Counted from the stretch's first letter, positions 7,028 through 14,321 are shown. The stretch: DNA of 14,794 bases from Lentisphaeria bacterium (GCA_023145395.1 JAGLDW010000064.1:1-14794); one strand, 5' to 3'. The notes: generated from the sequence alone by a model not told the origin. Made by a program: numbers and translations.

Positions 7028-7567
7028 GTGCTGACCATTGATCGAATCAAAGAACTTTTCTCGGCTCTTGACCAAGAGCTGGGCAAACAGGGAGTGATCG
7101 GTGAAGTCGGCATTTGCGGGGGAGCAGTGATGTGCCTGGTATTCCAGGCACGGCGGGCCACGAAGGACGTGGATGCAATTTTCGAGCCCACTCAGGAGAT
7201 TCGGGTCGCCGCAAAAGCTGTGTCAGCACGCTTTGACGTACCGGAAGACTGGCTGAACGATGCGGCCAAAGCCTTCTTCCACACCGATCCTCCGCGCGAA
7301 GATGTACTCAGTTTCCCCAACCTGCGCGTCTGGGCGCCTACAGCCAGATATATGCTCGCTATGAAATGCATCTCTGCACGCTTCGACAGTCACGATCTGG
7401 AGGATACCAAGTTTCTTGTCGAGTATCTGCAGTTGCGTTCACCGACCGATGTCTTTCAGATCATTGAGAGCTACTATCCGAAACATCTGATCCCGCCGAA
7501 GACACAGTTCCTCATTGAGGAAATCCTTCCCCAACCAAAAGGTGCGGAAACATTGCATCACCCTTAG
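7028..7567 (+). CDS. DUF6036-like nucleotidyltransferase (putative toxin or abortive-infection effector)
   Basis: GTG 7028 is preceded by GAGGG at 7016-7020 (7-base spacing), giving 179 residues. The protein has the minimal nucleotidyltransferase signature: GICGGAV (G31-G32), then after about 14 residues TKDVDAIF with D47 and D49 as metal ligands. WLNDAAKAFF (75-84) and YMLAMKCISARFDSHDLEDTKFL (108-130) match the pattern of DUF6036/AbiEii-type proteins, whose second block is usually A-M-K-hydrophobic-x-A-x-R-x-x-D-x-x-D. Such enzymes transfer nucleotides to a target (tRNA in the best-studied AbiEii/MenT cases) and often act as toxins next to a DNA-binding antitoxin. The target here is unknown. 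The two-base gap from the XRE gene indicates one transcript. It converges with the isomerase-like gene, with 15 bases between the two stops and no clear terminator between them. Confidence 0.75.
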   Translation: MLTIDRIKELFSALDQELGKQGVIGEVGICGGAVMCLVFQARRATKDVDAIFEPTQEIRVAAKAVSARFDVPEDWLNDAAKAFFHTDPPREDVLSFPNLRVWAPTARYMLAMKCISARFDSHDLEDTKFLVEYLQLRSPTDVFQIIESYYPKHLIPPKTQFLIEEILPQPKGAETLHHP

Positions 7568-7582
7568 GGTCTGTGCCGATCC

Positions 7583-8455
7583 TTACCAGCCTAGATCCTC
7601 AAGCACGGCCTTGAGGTAGACCAGATCCTGCTGGGCAAACCATTCACGGTCGCCGGCGCGCGGCGCTTCGATGCATAGGGGACCATCGTAGCCCGACTCC
7701 ATGAGCAGGCGCACGAACTCCCGGTTGTTGATATCCCCGTCCGCGAGCCCCGTCGGGAGCCGCCCCTCCGTGCCTCGGATCGCAGTGTAGTTCTTGAAGT
7801 GGGTGTAATAGAGTCGATCTCCGCACTGGCCAATGGCCTCCGCCAGCGACACAGGTTGGGGAAAATGAATGGCGTTGCCGTAGTCCAGATTGATGCCAAC
7901 GGCCGGAGAATCGATCAGGTCCACCAGCTTTCGGGCGGCCTCAGGCAGATCATGCAGATATCCCATGTGGGTTTCGAAGGCGAGGCGAAATCCCAGTTCT
8001 CCAGCCAGTGCCCCCAATGTGCGGAAACCCTCCGCAGCCCATTCCCAGTGACAGGATCGTGCCACGGCAGATCCTTGGCAGTAATAGTCGGAGTAATTGA
8101 CGCCACTAGCCGGATTGAGCAGAGGCCCGCTCATGGTGTTGCACACGGTGAGATCAAAACGCTTCGCCGCCGCGCGGTAGAACGCGATCATCGTCTCCAA
8201 TTCTTGCTCGCGCTCATCGGCGTCCGGACTCATGAAGTTCCCTCCCGGACCACCGAAAGCGACCTGTCCGAGCCCGCTCTTGGCAACGCCCGCCTCTATC
8301 GCGTCGAGATATTCCTCAACAGTTTCCTCGCATCCTCCTCGCGCCCGGCGAAACTCGACTCCGTCATATCCCCAGTTCGATGCCCTGCAGCACATCTCCT
8401 CAATGCTCTGGCCCTGCTCGCAGAAGTTGCAGTGCATGATGATTGGTGGTGCCAT
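7583..8455 (-). CDS. Sugar-phosphate isomerase/epimerase-type TIM barrel (AP endonuclease 2-like)
   Basis: The frame is open for 519 codons, but GAGGAGA at 8469-8463 lies 7 bases from the ATG at 8455-8453, and the recognisable fold begins there, giving 290 residues. Upstream codons are antisense to unrelated sequence. Xylose-isomerase-like metal ligands are all visible: E161 in LAFETHMG, D191 in GINLDYGN, H219 in YYTHFKNY and E263 in LCIEAPRAGD, plus the strand YDGVEFRRA near residue 30. Proteins of this family isomerise or epimerise keto sugars, inositols or hydroxypyruvate-type acids in the cytoplasm; the substrate cannot be read from sequence. No signal peptide is present. It lies 71 bases downstream of the LamG gene on the same strand, probably in the same operon. 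This suggests it processes what the secreted proteins release. Confidence 0.85.
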   Translation of the reverse strand: MAPPIIMHCNFCEQGQSIEEMCCRASNWGYDGVEFRRARGGCEETVEEYLDAIEAGVAKSGLGQVAFGGPGGNFMSPDADEREQELETMIAFYRAAAKRFDLTVCNTMSGPLLNPASGVNYSDYYCQGSAVARSCHWEWAAEGFRTLGALAGELGFRLAFETHMGYLHDLPEAARKLVDLIDSPAVGINLDYGNAIHFPQPVSLAEAIGQCGDRLYYTHFKNYTAIRGTEGRLPTGLADGDINNREFVRLLMESGYDGPLCIEAPRAGDREWFAQQDLVYLKAVLEDLGW

Positions 8456-8462
8456 CGTGGGA

Positions 8463-8469
8463 TCTCCTC
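8463..8469 (-). promoter_or_regulatory. Ribosome binding site fixing the isomerase start
   Basis: GAGGAGA on the minus strand, 7 bases before ATG 8455. It decides between this start and the long upstream in-frame extension, which reaches back through the end of the LamG gene and has no recognisable content. Confidence 0.75.
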
Positions 8470-8526
8470 GTTGTTGCTGCTGCTTTTGGGTGTCGCAAAT
8501 TGGCAGGGACTCGTTCTCCCCCCCAT

Positions 8527-9717
8527 TCATTTCCTGGGATGTGTTATCATCGCCTCGGCGGTGTGGGACTGGATCCATATGCCATCCAGCGCCCCATCCA
8601 TGGGCAGGAATGGCAGGCCGCTGCCACTGGGCGAGTTGCCGAACTCCAGTACACCAATTCTTCGAGCTGTGAATGTAGTTGGGAAGCGTGTGGATCTGCC
8701 CCGTCCATTCACGAGCAGCCAAAGTCTTTGTCGATCTCCGCGGAGGTCCCAGGAAACGAGAAGATGGTGCCATTTCATAGGGTCGAGATGCCGTGTGTCG
8801 AGCACGATGGCCTCTTCGGCCGTGCCCTCGGCAACGCGAAGCCTGAAGCCAGACAGGACATGTCGACTCAGCTCGATGCGGAGCGCACCATCGATGGAAC
8901 GTGCTCCTAGGAAAAAGTGCCATCCTTGGTCGGACCACACTTCCGCGGCGTGGCGTGGCTTCACCCACCACCCAATCGTCAGCGTCTTCCCATCGCCAAC
9001 CGGTGAGATGCCCACATCGAGACGACTGTCCGGCATCTCGAGCGATGCGAACGCCCCGTCGGCATCGGTCATGATGCGCCCTTGTCCGGAAAACTTCCCA
9101 ACGGCTTTCGTGAAGTCCACCGCCAGCGCGGCTCCCGGCCACGGATCCCGGATAGCGGGCAATGCCTGTTTGAGAACACAGGATCGTGTATAGCAGGGCA
9201 ACGTCTCCGCCGGCGCCACAATGGTGCCTCCGTGCTTCAGATCCATTCTCCCTAGATCAACGGTCCCATCCAAATGCGTCCCTCGAACGATGCCGATCCG
9301 GTCGATGATCACTCCTGGTTCCTGCCCTTCAATCAACAGAAAAACCGGTGCTGCGCCTGCCTTGAAAGGCCAAGTCACAGAACCCCATTTGCCGATGGGA
9401 ACCGTCCGCCGAACGCGCTTGGAGTCGATGGTGACGAAAAAGGCGTCCTGGTCGCCGGCGGGAGCCCACGTTCTCATCACCAGCGTGTAGGGTCCCGATT
9501 TCAGGCGCAGCGCGGTCGTCAACTCCGCAACGGAGGCCAGGCTTCCCGCTGTCTCCCCGGACGCGCCCGGAAACGAAACCACAGTGACACCGTGTCCCTC
9601 GCCGAAATTCTCAAACTCGCGGCACAGGAGAATCTCCGGACTTCCCCCCCTGCACACGCCGGCAAAAACGAAGGACAGCCACATGCACACGGAAAGTCTT
9701 GAAACGGACTGCATCAT
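8527..9717 (-). CDS. Secreted LamG/concanavalin A-like lectin-domain protein
   Basis: Starting at ATG 9717 (GGGAGA at 9729-9724, 6 bases away), the protein has 396 residues and begins with a hydrophobic signal (SVCMWLSFVFAGV) cut near the following CRGGSPE. An upstream in-frame extension to 9825 lacks a ribosome site and would hide the signal, so it is not used here. Residues about 25-160 look like a jelly-roll module (REFENFGEGHGVTVVSF, GPYTLVMRTWAP, FLLIEGQEPG, IIDRIGIVRG). The C-terminal 190 residues have the LamG_3-type pattern: LTIGWWVKPR, WHFFLGARS, MKWHHLLVSWDL, RLWLLVNGRGR and a closing MDGALDGIWIQ. This fold binds glycans or acts as a passive module; no catalytic residues are claimed. 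It probably attaches to polysaccharide outside the cytoplasm and is followed by the isomerase gene on the same strand. Confidence 0.7.
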   Translation of the reverse strand: MMQSVSRLSVCMWLSFVFAGVCRGGSPEILLCREFENFGEGHGVTVVSFPGASGETAGSLASVAELTTALRLKSGPYTLVMRTWAPAGDQDAFFVTIDSKRVRRTVPIGKWGSVTWPFKAGAAPVFLLIEGQEPGVIIDRIGIVRGTHLDGTVDLGRMDLKHGGTIVAPAETLPCYTRSCVLKQALPAIRDPWPGAALAVDFTKAVGKFSGQGRIMTDADGAFASLEMPDSRLDVGISPVGDGKTLTIGWWVKPRHAAEVWSDQGWHFFLGARSIDGALRIELSRHVLSGFRLRVAEGTAEEAIVLDTRHLDPMKWHHLLVSWDLRGDRQRLWLLVNGRGRSTRFPTTFTARRIGVLEFGNSPSGSGLPFLPMDGALDGIWIQSHTAEAMITHPRK

Positions 9718-10062
9718 CCAGCATCTCCCGGGGTGTTTCCTTGGGTCTCCGCCTACCAGCGCAGACCAGAATACTTGACAGTGAACACGATCCGTTAAAC
9801 TACCATTCCACCAGCAAGGCGCCAATCGGCCGCCAGCAGATGCGCAATGTGCTCCTTGCCCAACCTGGGGCCTTGCCTATGGCTGGATGGTTGTGTCTGT
9901 GGCACATGCGGCGGCACGCTCGATTCGTGGGTCCGCCTTGTATAGCACACGGGTATGGCTTTCGCGAGTATAGTGCTTACTTTCACAGTCATGCGATTGC
10001 CACGTTTGAGAGCAAGTGGATCTGGAGCTGAATATCAGTAGGTGTAAAGGAGCCCGGAGCCA
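9718..10062 (+). promoter_or_regulatory. Divergent intergenic region between the LamG and DUF4838 genes
   Basis: This 345-base spacer must hold promoters for both directions. On the plus strand a perfect TTGACA lies at 9775-9780, with TAAACT at 9796-9801 at a short 15-base spacing. TATAGT at 9969-9974 is a candidate -10 closer to the DUF4838 gene but has no good -35. No convincing operator, riboswitch or small gene was seen. AAAGGAG at 10046-10052 is the ribosome site of the next gene. Reading frames crossing this spacer have no recognisable content. Confidence 0.35.
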
Positions 10063-12351
10063 ATGAATATCAAGAGTTCAGCGATGGTTCTGTTGATGTG
10101 CGGGTTCGCGGGGGCGGCTCAAGCGGTCCCGCTTCAGCTGACAGCGGAAGGAAAGCCGCTTGCGGTGATCGTCGTCGATCCTGGCGCTCCCGAGGTGGAA
10201 CAGACCGCTGCAGCGGAGCTGGTGGATGCCCTGAAGAAGGTCACGGGCGCCACATTCATGACTTCAGGGATAATTTCCGGGACGCAGGCCAACATTGCGG
10301 TTGGACCGGGCGCGGCGAAGCAACTTGATCCCAAGCTGGATCTGGGTCTCCAAGGCCTGGGGCACGAGGGAGTCGTGGTTCGCTGTGACGGTCGAAATCT
10401 GATTCTGGCGGGTGCCGTGGGTGCTAGGCGCGGGACGCTGTACGCGGTCTACACGTTTCTCACTGACACCGTTGGCTGCCGCTGGTGGACGCCGGGGGCA
10501 ACGACATTTCCCCGGAAAGCAGAGCTGCATATTCCCATGGTCGACCTCCGGCAGGAACCGGCCTTTGAGTACCGAGAGTCGTATATCGCACACACTGTGG
10601 ATGGTGAATGGGCTGCTCGGAACCGCGTGAACGGTCACTTCTACCGAATTGCGGACCGACTGGGAGGGCATGTCGCCTACCGAGGATACAAGGGGAAATG
10701 GGGGTTCGTTCATACGTTCAACACGATTGTGCCTCCAGAGGAGTTCTTCCCCAAACACCCGACATGGTTCTCGGAGATTGGTGGGAAACGGATCGCGCCA
10801 CCTGCTCATTCCCAGCTGTGCCTGACCAACGCGGAGTTGCTGGAGTTCGTCAAGGGGCGTGTGCGGGAGCTGCTGAGCACTTCCCCGGCGGACTCCATCG
10901 TGGAGGTCTCACAGAATGACTGGCAGTCTCGCTGCCAGTGTGCGAAGTGCCTGGCTGTGGAAAAGGAGGAGGGCTCGCCGTCTGGGCCGCTGCTTCGCTT
11001 CGTCAACGCGATTGCTCAACACATCGAAGGTGACTTCCCCGATGCCGCCATCAGTACACTTGCCTACCAATACACGCGCAAGCCGCCAAAACAGACGCGG
11101 CCCCGTCCGAACGTCTGCATCCGCCTGTGCAGCATCGAGTGTTCGTTCCTGCAGCCGCTGGAGCATCCTGCAAACAAGGCTTTTGCCGATGACATCCGAC
11201 GCTGGTCCGAATTGACCAACCGTCTATATGTCTGGGACTATGTGACCAATTTCTCCCTGCCACTGCAACCGCACCCGAACCTGCGTGTGCTTGCGCCCAA
11301 TATCCGTTTCTTCCGAAAGCATGGTGTGAAAGGCGTGTTCGAGGAAGGAGGGCATTACACACAGGGCGCTGCGTTCAGCGATATTCGTGCCTGGGTTCTG
11401 GCGCGGCTGCTGTGGAATCCCGACTTGGACGGGGACGCTCTGGTTCAGGAGTTCACGAAAGGATACTACGAGGACGCAGCACCGCACGTTCTTGCCTACA
11501 TCAATCTGCTTCACGATGTGGCCGAGAACACAGGAAGCCATATGCCCTGTTTCGACCGCAAGAGTGCGTTTCTGACGTTTGATTTGCTGATGAAAGCCGA
11601 GGATCTGTTCTCGAAGGCCGAGAAGGCTGTGGACAGCAAGCCGGACGTGCTGAAACGGGTGGAGTTGGCACACGCCAGCGTCTGGCACGCCATCATCATT
11701 CGCTGGCCATGGCTGAAGCGTCAGCAATTGATCGGTGGCGAGAAGACATGGTTCCCGCAGTCACGTGGCGCCTACTGCGAGGCGTATGTTCGCGTCTGTC
11801 GGGAGCACGGGGTGGCCGAGACGCACATTGCCCCATGGGAGAACATGCGAGACCGTCCCGAAGCTGTGCCCCCGAAACTCGTCAGTGGCCTCGCCCCCGA
11901 TCATTGGCTCGACCTGCAGGATGAGCTTTTCGCCCTCCACCGGGCAGGGACCTGGGTGGAGTACGCTGATGATCCCAGCGCGTCGGATGGCGTGGCCGCG
12001 CGCATGCCAGCGACACACCGCCAATGGGCTGTGCAATGCGGCGTGCCGTTCGGTGATGCCCTGGCCAACAGGAATTGGGCTGTCTATGTTGCAGTCAAAG
12101 TGGAGCCTGCGGGAACCGGTGAAGGCTTGGCCTTTTCCGCCGGAGTCTATGATGTCAGGCAACGACGCAGTCTGGGGCACCTGGAGGTGCCCATGGCGGA
12201 GGCCAGCGCATTCGGCGGATACCGGTTCTACCGTATCGAGGGAGCCAGAGTAAGTCCAGACGTCTATATCTGGGTCGCCCCCGCCAAGAACCCGGAACTG
12301 GTGAAGAATATCTGGGTTGACCGAGTGCTGTTGGTTCTGGAAGACGAGTAG
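10063..12351 (+). CDS. Secreted DUF4838 domain protein, alpha-glucuronidase-like
   Basis: The 762-residue protein starts with MNIKSSAMVLLMCGFAGAAQA, a clear signal peptide with an A-x-A cleavage site at about residue 21; AAAGGAG lies 10 bases upstream. Residues about 25-170 resemble the N-terminal domain of GH67/GH20-type enzymes: EVEQTAAAELVDALKKVTGA, ANIAVGPGA, NLILAGAVGARRGTLYAVYTFLTDTVGCRWW and the following TP. DUF4838 follows, with QNDWQSRCQCAKC (N285-D286-W287, C291, C293, C296), LRFVNAIAQHI, YVWDYVTNF (about 390) and GVKGVFEEGGHY. The last 130 residues look like an accessory beta domain. Activity in this family is not well established; an exo-acting glycosidase on uronic-acid polymers is a reasonable guess from GH67 resemblance. 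It is transcribed away from the LamG/isomerase pair and converges on tRNA-His. Confidence 0.8.
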   Translation: MNIKSSAMVLLMCGFAGAAQAVPLQLTAEGKPLAVIVVDPGAPEVEQTAAAELVDALKKVTGATFMTSGIISGTQANIAVGPGAAKQLDPKLDLGLQGLGHEGVVVRCDGRNLILAGAVGARRGTLYAVYTFLTDTVGCRWWTPGATTFPRKAELHIPMVDLRQEPAFEYRESYIAHTVDGEWAARNRVNGHFYRIADRLGGHVAYRGYKGKWGFVHTFNTIVPPEEFFPKHPTWFSEIGGKRIAPPAHSQLCLTNAELLEFVKGRVRELLSTSPADSIVEVSQNDWQSRCQCAKCLAVEKEEGSPSGPLLRFVNAIAQHIEGDFPDAAISTLAYQYTRKPPKQTRPRPNVCIRLCSIECSFLQPLEHPANKAFADDIRRWSELTNRLYVWDYVTNFSLPLQPHPNLRVLAPNIRFFRKHGVKGVFEEGGHYTQGAAFSDIRAWVLARLLWNPDLDGDALVQEFTKGYYEDAAPHVLAYINLLHDVAENTGSHMPCFDRKSAFLTFDLLMKAEDLFSKAEKAVDSKPDVLKRVELAHASVWHAIIIRWPWLKRQQLIGGEKTWFPQSRGAYCEAYVRVCREHGVAETHIAPWENMRDRPEAVPPKLVSGLAPDHWLDLQDELFALHRAGTWVEYADDPSASDGVAARMPATHRQWAVQCGVPFGDALANRNWAVYVAVKVEPAGTGEGLAFSAGVYDVRQRRSLGHLEVPMAEASAFGGYRFYRIEGARVSPDVYIWVAPAKNPELVKNIWVDRVLLVLEDE

Positions 12352-12416
12352 GCAGACATGCCCACATAGAAGCGGTTCAACGATGTCGAGTAGAGGATAT
12401 AGACGTGATAAGGCAC
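12351..12416 (-). pseudogene. 5' remnant of a GIY-YIG nuclease gene
   Basis: On the minus strand a GTG at 12416-12414, with GGGAGGG at 12432-12426 (9-base spacing), begins a frame reading VPYHVYILYSTSLNRFYVGMSA. This is the N-terminus of small GIY-YIG proteins of the UvrC-N type (usual pattern: Y-x-V-Y-I-L-x-S, about 10 residues, then Y-(V/I)-G). Such proteins normally continue for 80-100 residues with R-x-x-x-H and an essential E. Here resemblance stops at about 12351, exactly at the stop codon of the convergent DUF4838 gene, and no H or E motif follows. It is therefore a truncated relic retaining its start and ribosome site. The same family is commonly found next to tRNA genes as a mobile passenger. 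Confidence 0.6.
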
Positions 12417-12440
12417 GGCGGAGATCCCTCCCAAATATAG

Positions 12441-12464
12441 AAAAAGCCCGGCCGAAGCCGGGCT
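12441..12464 (-). terminator. Intrinsic terminator of tRNA-His
   Basis: On the minus strand, AGCCCGGC pairs perfectly with GCCGGGCT around a TTCG tetraloop, and the descending stem runs directly into a T-tract (TTTTT, 12445-12441). It begins 8 bases after the tRNA CCA end. The plus strand lacks a T-tract, so it should not stop DUF4838 transcription efficiently. Confidence 0.9.
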
Positions 12465-12472
12465 GAAAAGAA

Positions 12473-12550
12473 TGGGGTGGATGAGGGGACTCGAACCCCC
12501 GGCCTCCTGGGCCACAACCAGGCGCTCTAACCAACTGAGCTACAACCACC
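12473..12550 (-). tRNA. tRNA-His, anticodon GTG, with encoded CCA
   Basis: The minus strand folds as a complete cloverleaf: D stem GCTC/GAGC, anticodon stem CCTGG/CCAGG around loop TTGTGGC (anticodon GTG), 5-base variable loop, and T stem GGGGG/CCCCT around TTCGAGT. The histidine identity element is present: an extra G (12550) before position 1, opposite discriminator C73, followed by an encoded CCA (12475-12473). The acceptor stem GTGGTTG/CATCCAC has one U5-U68 mismatch. A promoter (12597-12568) and intrinsic terminator (12464-12441) flank it, so it is an independent transcription unit. Confidence 0.95.
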
Positions 12551-12567
12551 ATCAAAAACAGAACCAT

Positions 12568-12597
12568 ATACTATGTTCGAAGTTCGCTGGGAGTCAA
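12568..12597 (-). promoter_or_regulatory. Probable promoter of tRNA-His
   Basis: On the minus strand, TTGACT (12597-12592) and TAGTAT (12573-12568) are separated by 18 bases. The predicted start is about 10 bases before the tRNA 5' end. It lies in the short gap after the SDR gene. Confidence 0.5.
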
Positions 12598-12614
12598 TAG
12601 CGGTGGGAAGGAAT

Positions 12615-13358
12615 TTAGAGTCCGCCGGTGACCTCGAGCGTGCTGCCTGTGACATAGGCGGCGGCTTCGGAGGCGAGAAAGAGAACGACTTGGGCGACCT
12701 CGTCGGGCGTGCCGAATCGCTTCATGGGAACAGAGCTTTTGTAGGCCTTGAGCTGTTCCGGCGGAAGCTCGCCGATGAAATCGGTGTCGATGAATCCGGG
12801 CGACACGCAATTCACCGTGATGCGGCGCTTGGCCACCTCTTTGGAAAGGGTTTTTGTGAAGGCGACCTGGCCCGCTTTGGACGCCGCGTAGTTCGCCTGT
12901 CCCTCAAAGCCCATCTTCCCTGACGGTGAGGTGATGCTGATGATGCGTCCGTAGCGGTTCTGCATCATTTTCATGATGCCCATTTTGGACATGTTGTAGG
13001 TGCCGCTCAAATTGGTCTGCAAAACAGCCTGCCAATCGGCTTCGGGCATGAGCCCGACCACGCCGTCGCGGCGGATGCCGGCATTGTTCACCAAAATTTC
13101 GAGTGACTCATGCGCAGCGTCAAACTCCGTGTAGAACGCTTCGACCTGGTCATAGTCCCCCACATCGAACTGGCGCAGGTCCAGGCGTTCGGTATCCGCG
13201 TGGGAGGCGGCGAAAGCCTGTGCACGTTCCGTGTTTCCCGCGAAGGTGGCGGTGACATGGGCGCCGGCAGCGAGCAGTGCAGCACTGATGGCGCCTCCAA
13301 TGCCACGTGTCCCCCCTGTCACGATTGCCGTCTGTCCGCTGAAATCGTAGGTCACCAT
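12615..13358 (-). CDS. Short-chain dehydrogenase/reductase, FabG-like 3-oxoacyl reductase
   Basis: The 247-residue protein is a classical SDR of normal length. The Rossmann cofactor motif TGGTRGIG is at 14-21, NNAG at 91-94, and the catalytic tetrad is N116, S144, Y157 and K161 (YAASK). VNCVSPGFIDTDF follows, then the C-terminal EAAAYVTGSTLEVTGG typical of FabG/PhaB enzymes. It reduces a 3-oxo group with NAD(P)H; 3-oxoacyl-ACP is the family norm, but SDR substrate cannot be fixed from sequence. T38 at the end of the second strand, with N42 and R45 close by, gives no acidic NAD-specific residue, so NADPH is slightly favoured. It is the last gene of an operon with the 309-residue protein (33-base gap) and the Lrp-type regulator. 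Whether it is the housekeeping fabG is doubtful, because no acp, fabD or fabF lies nearby. Confidence 0.85.
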   Translation of the reverse strand: MVTYDFSGQTAIVTGGTRGIGGAISAALLAAGAHVTATFAGNTERAQAFAASHADTERLDLRQFDVGDYDQVEAFYTEFDAAHESLEILVNNAGIRRDGVVGLMPEADWQAVLQTNLSGTYNMSKMGIMKMMQNRYGRIISITSPSGKMGFEGQANYAASKAGQVAFTKTLSKEVAKRRITVNCVSPGFIDTDFIGELPPEQLKAYKSSVPMKRFGTPDEVAQVVLFLASEAAAYVTGSTLEVTGGL

Positions 13359-13391
13359 TAGCCCAGTTTCTCCGTGCGCATCTCTGTTTCG

Positions 13392-14321
13392 TCACAGAGG
13401 CTCTTGCAGAACTCCACAGATCGGGTTTTCGCCATCCGGCAGGAATTCCTGATACAGGCGTACCATATCATCATGTCGCCGGTAGTGGTACATCCAGACC
13501 ACAATTTGGTTTCGTTCAGGCAGGTGTCGGCACCCTGCGGCGCAGCGGAAGCACATGCGTCCAATCTCTTCGAACTGGCCCACAGGGTAGCGCCGTTTCC
13601 GGCGGCAGCGAACGCATCCCTCCCCATCCGCCTCGTATCGAAACGCGGGTAGCAGACGCGTGGTGCTGAGGAACTCGGCGGTCCAGTCCTCCACCGTGCG
13701 GTCGCGCAATACCAGATCCGCCAGGGAAACGTGCCAGAGGAAAAGTCGGCGGAGTCGCCACTCGAACGCGAGCATTTTGCGTCCGGCATGCAAGGCGGTG
13801 CCCACCAGGCGGAAGTGGCGGTCCAGGACGAAGCGCACATCGTACACGCTCCAGGGCGCCAACCCCTTCGGTGTGCAGGAGAACGAACTTGCCAAGCTGC
13901 GAACCAGCGCCTGCGGACTCTCCTGCGAACTCGCATCGAAATGGAGATGCAGAAAGCAAAAGGGCGCTCCCGTCTTTGGCGGGAGGACGTACGCCACCAC
14001 CAGCGAACGGTTTTCCGGCATATGATAGAGAAAGGCGTTCCAGCCTGTAGCCAAGGCACCAATTGGATCGACGTGATCGGCGGCTTTTATGAGCTTGCGC
14101 GCTTGGCGGTCGTAGCGTTTGCGCACCGTCTCGCGATCAATGTCCGTGCGGGGCGTGACCCATTCGATCTCGAGTCGCGGTCGCGCCTCGTCCTCAAGCA
14201 CCACCCGTGACACGCCCTTGCGCAGGCTCTGTTCGCCCAGTTCCCAGGAAATGGGTACGTCGAACGACACGCCGTCCCAGGCGAAGCAGTGTGTGTCGGC
14301 GGAAGTGTTCTTCGCAGTCAT
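13392..14321 (-). CDS. Unrecognised 309-residue protein with zinc-ribbon-like cysteine cluster
   Basis: I do not recognise this protein. It has no signal peptide or membrane segment. The first half begins with FAWDGVSFDVPISWELG (13-29) and RPRLEIEWVTP (48-58). A second block, VRFVLDRHFRLVG followed by GRKMLAFEWRLRRLFLW (162-196), has a similar strand/G/FEW layout, suggesting two related beta-rich repeats. The C-terminal part contains C236-x2-C239, 17 residues, C257-x2-C260 and C264, as expected for a zinc ribbon, followed by HLPERNQIVVW and a charged end. The start ATG overlaps the stop of the Lrp gene (ATGA), so translation is coupled. The upstream 435 bases encode the regulator and the SDR follows. 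This implies a role linked to that pathway, perhaps as a scaffold or metal-binding partner, but no function is assigned. Confidence 0.7.
   Translation of the reverse strand: MTAKNTSADTHCFAWDGVSFDVPISWELGEQSLRKGVSRVVLEDEARPRLEIEWVTPRTDIDRETVRKRYDRQARKLIKAADHVDPIGALATGWNAFLYHMPENRSLVVAYVLPPKTGAPFCFLHLHFDASSQESPQALVRSLASSFSCTPKGLAPWSVYDVRFVLDRHFRLVGTALHAGRKMLAFEWRLRRLFLWHVSLADLVLRDRTVEDWTAEFLSTTRLLPAFRYEADGEGCVRCRRKRRYPVGQFEEIGRMCFRCAAGCRHLPERNQIVVWMYHYRRHDDMVRLYQEFLPDGENPICGVLQEPL

Noticed and set aside
7561..7590. Terminator between the convergent stops at 7567 and 7583
   Set aside because: Only a 4-bp ACCC/GGGT pairing is present and there is no T-tract.
8456..9142. N-terminal extension of the isomerase-like frame to 519 residues
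   Set aside because: It overlaps the LamG gene in another frame on the same strand and is low-complexity Arg/Ser-rich; a strong ribosome site fixes the start at 8455.
7799..9193. 464-codon open frame on the plus strand
   Set aside because: It lies antisense to the isomerase-like and LamG genes, has no recognisable domain, and the minus-strand frames carry clear family motifs and ribosome sites.
9718..9825. 36-residue N-terminal extension of the LamG protein
   Set aside because: No ribosome site; it would bury the signal peptide that follows from ATG 9717.
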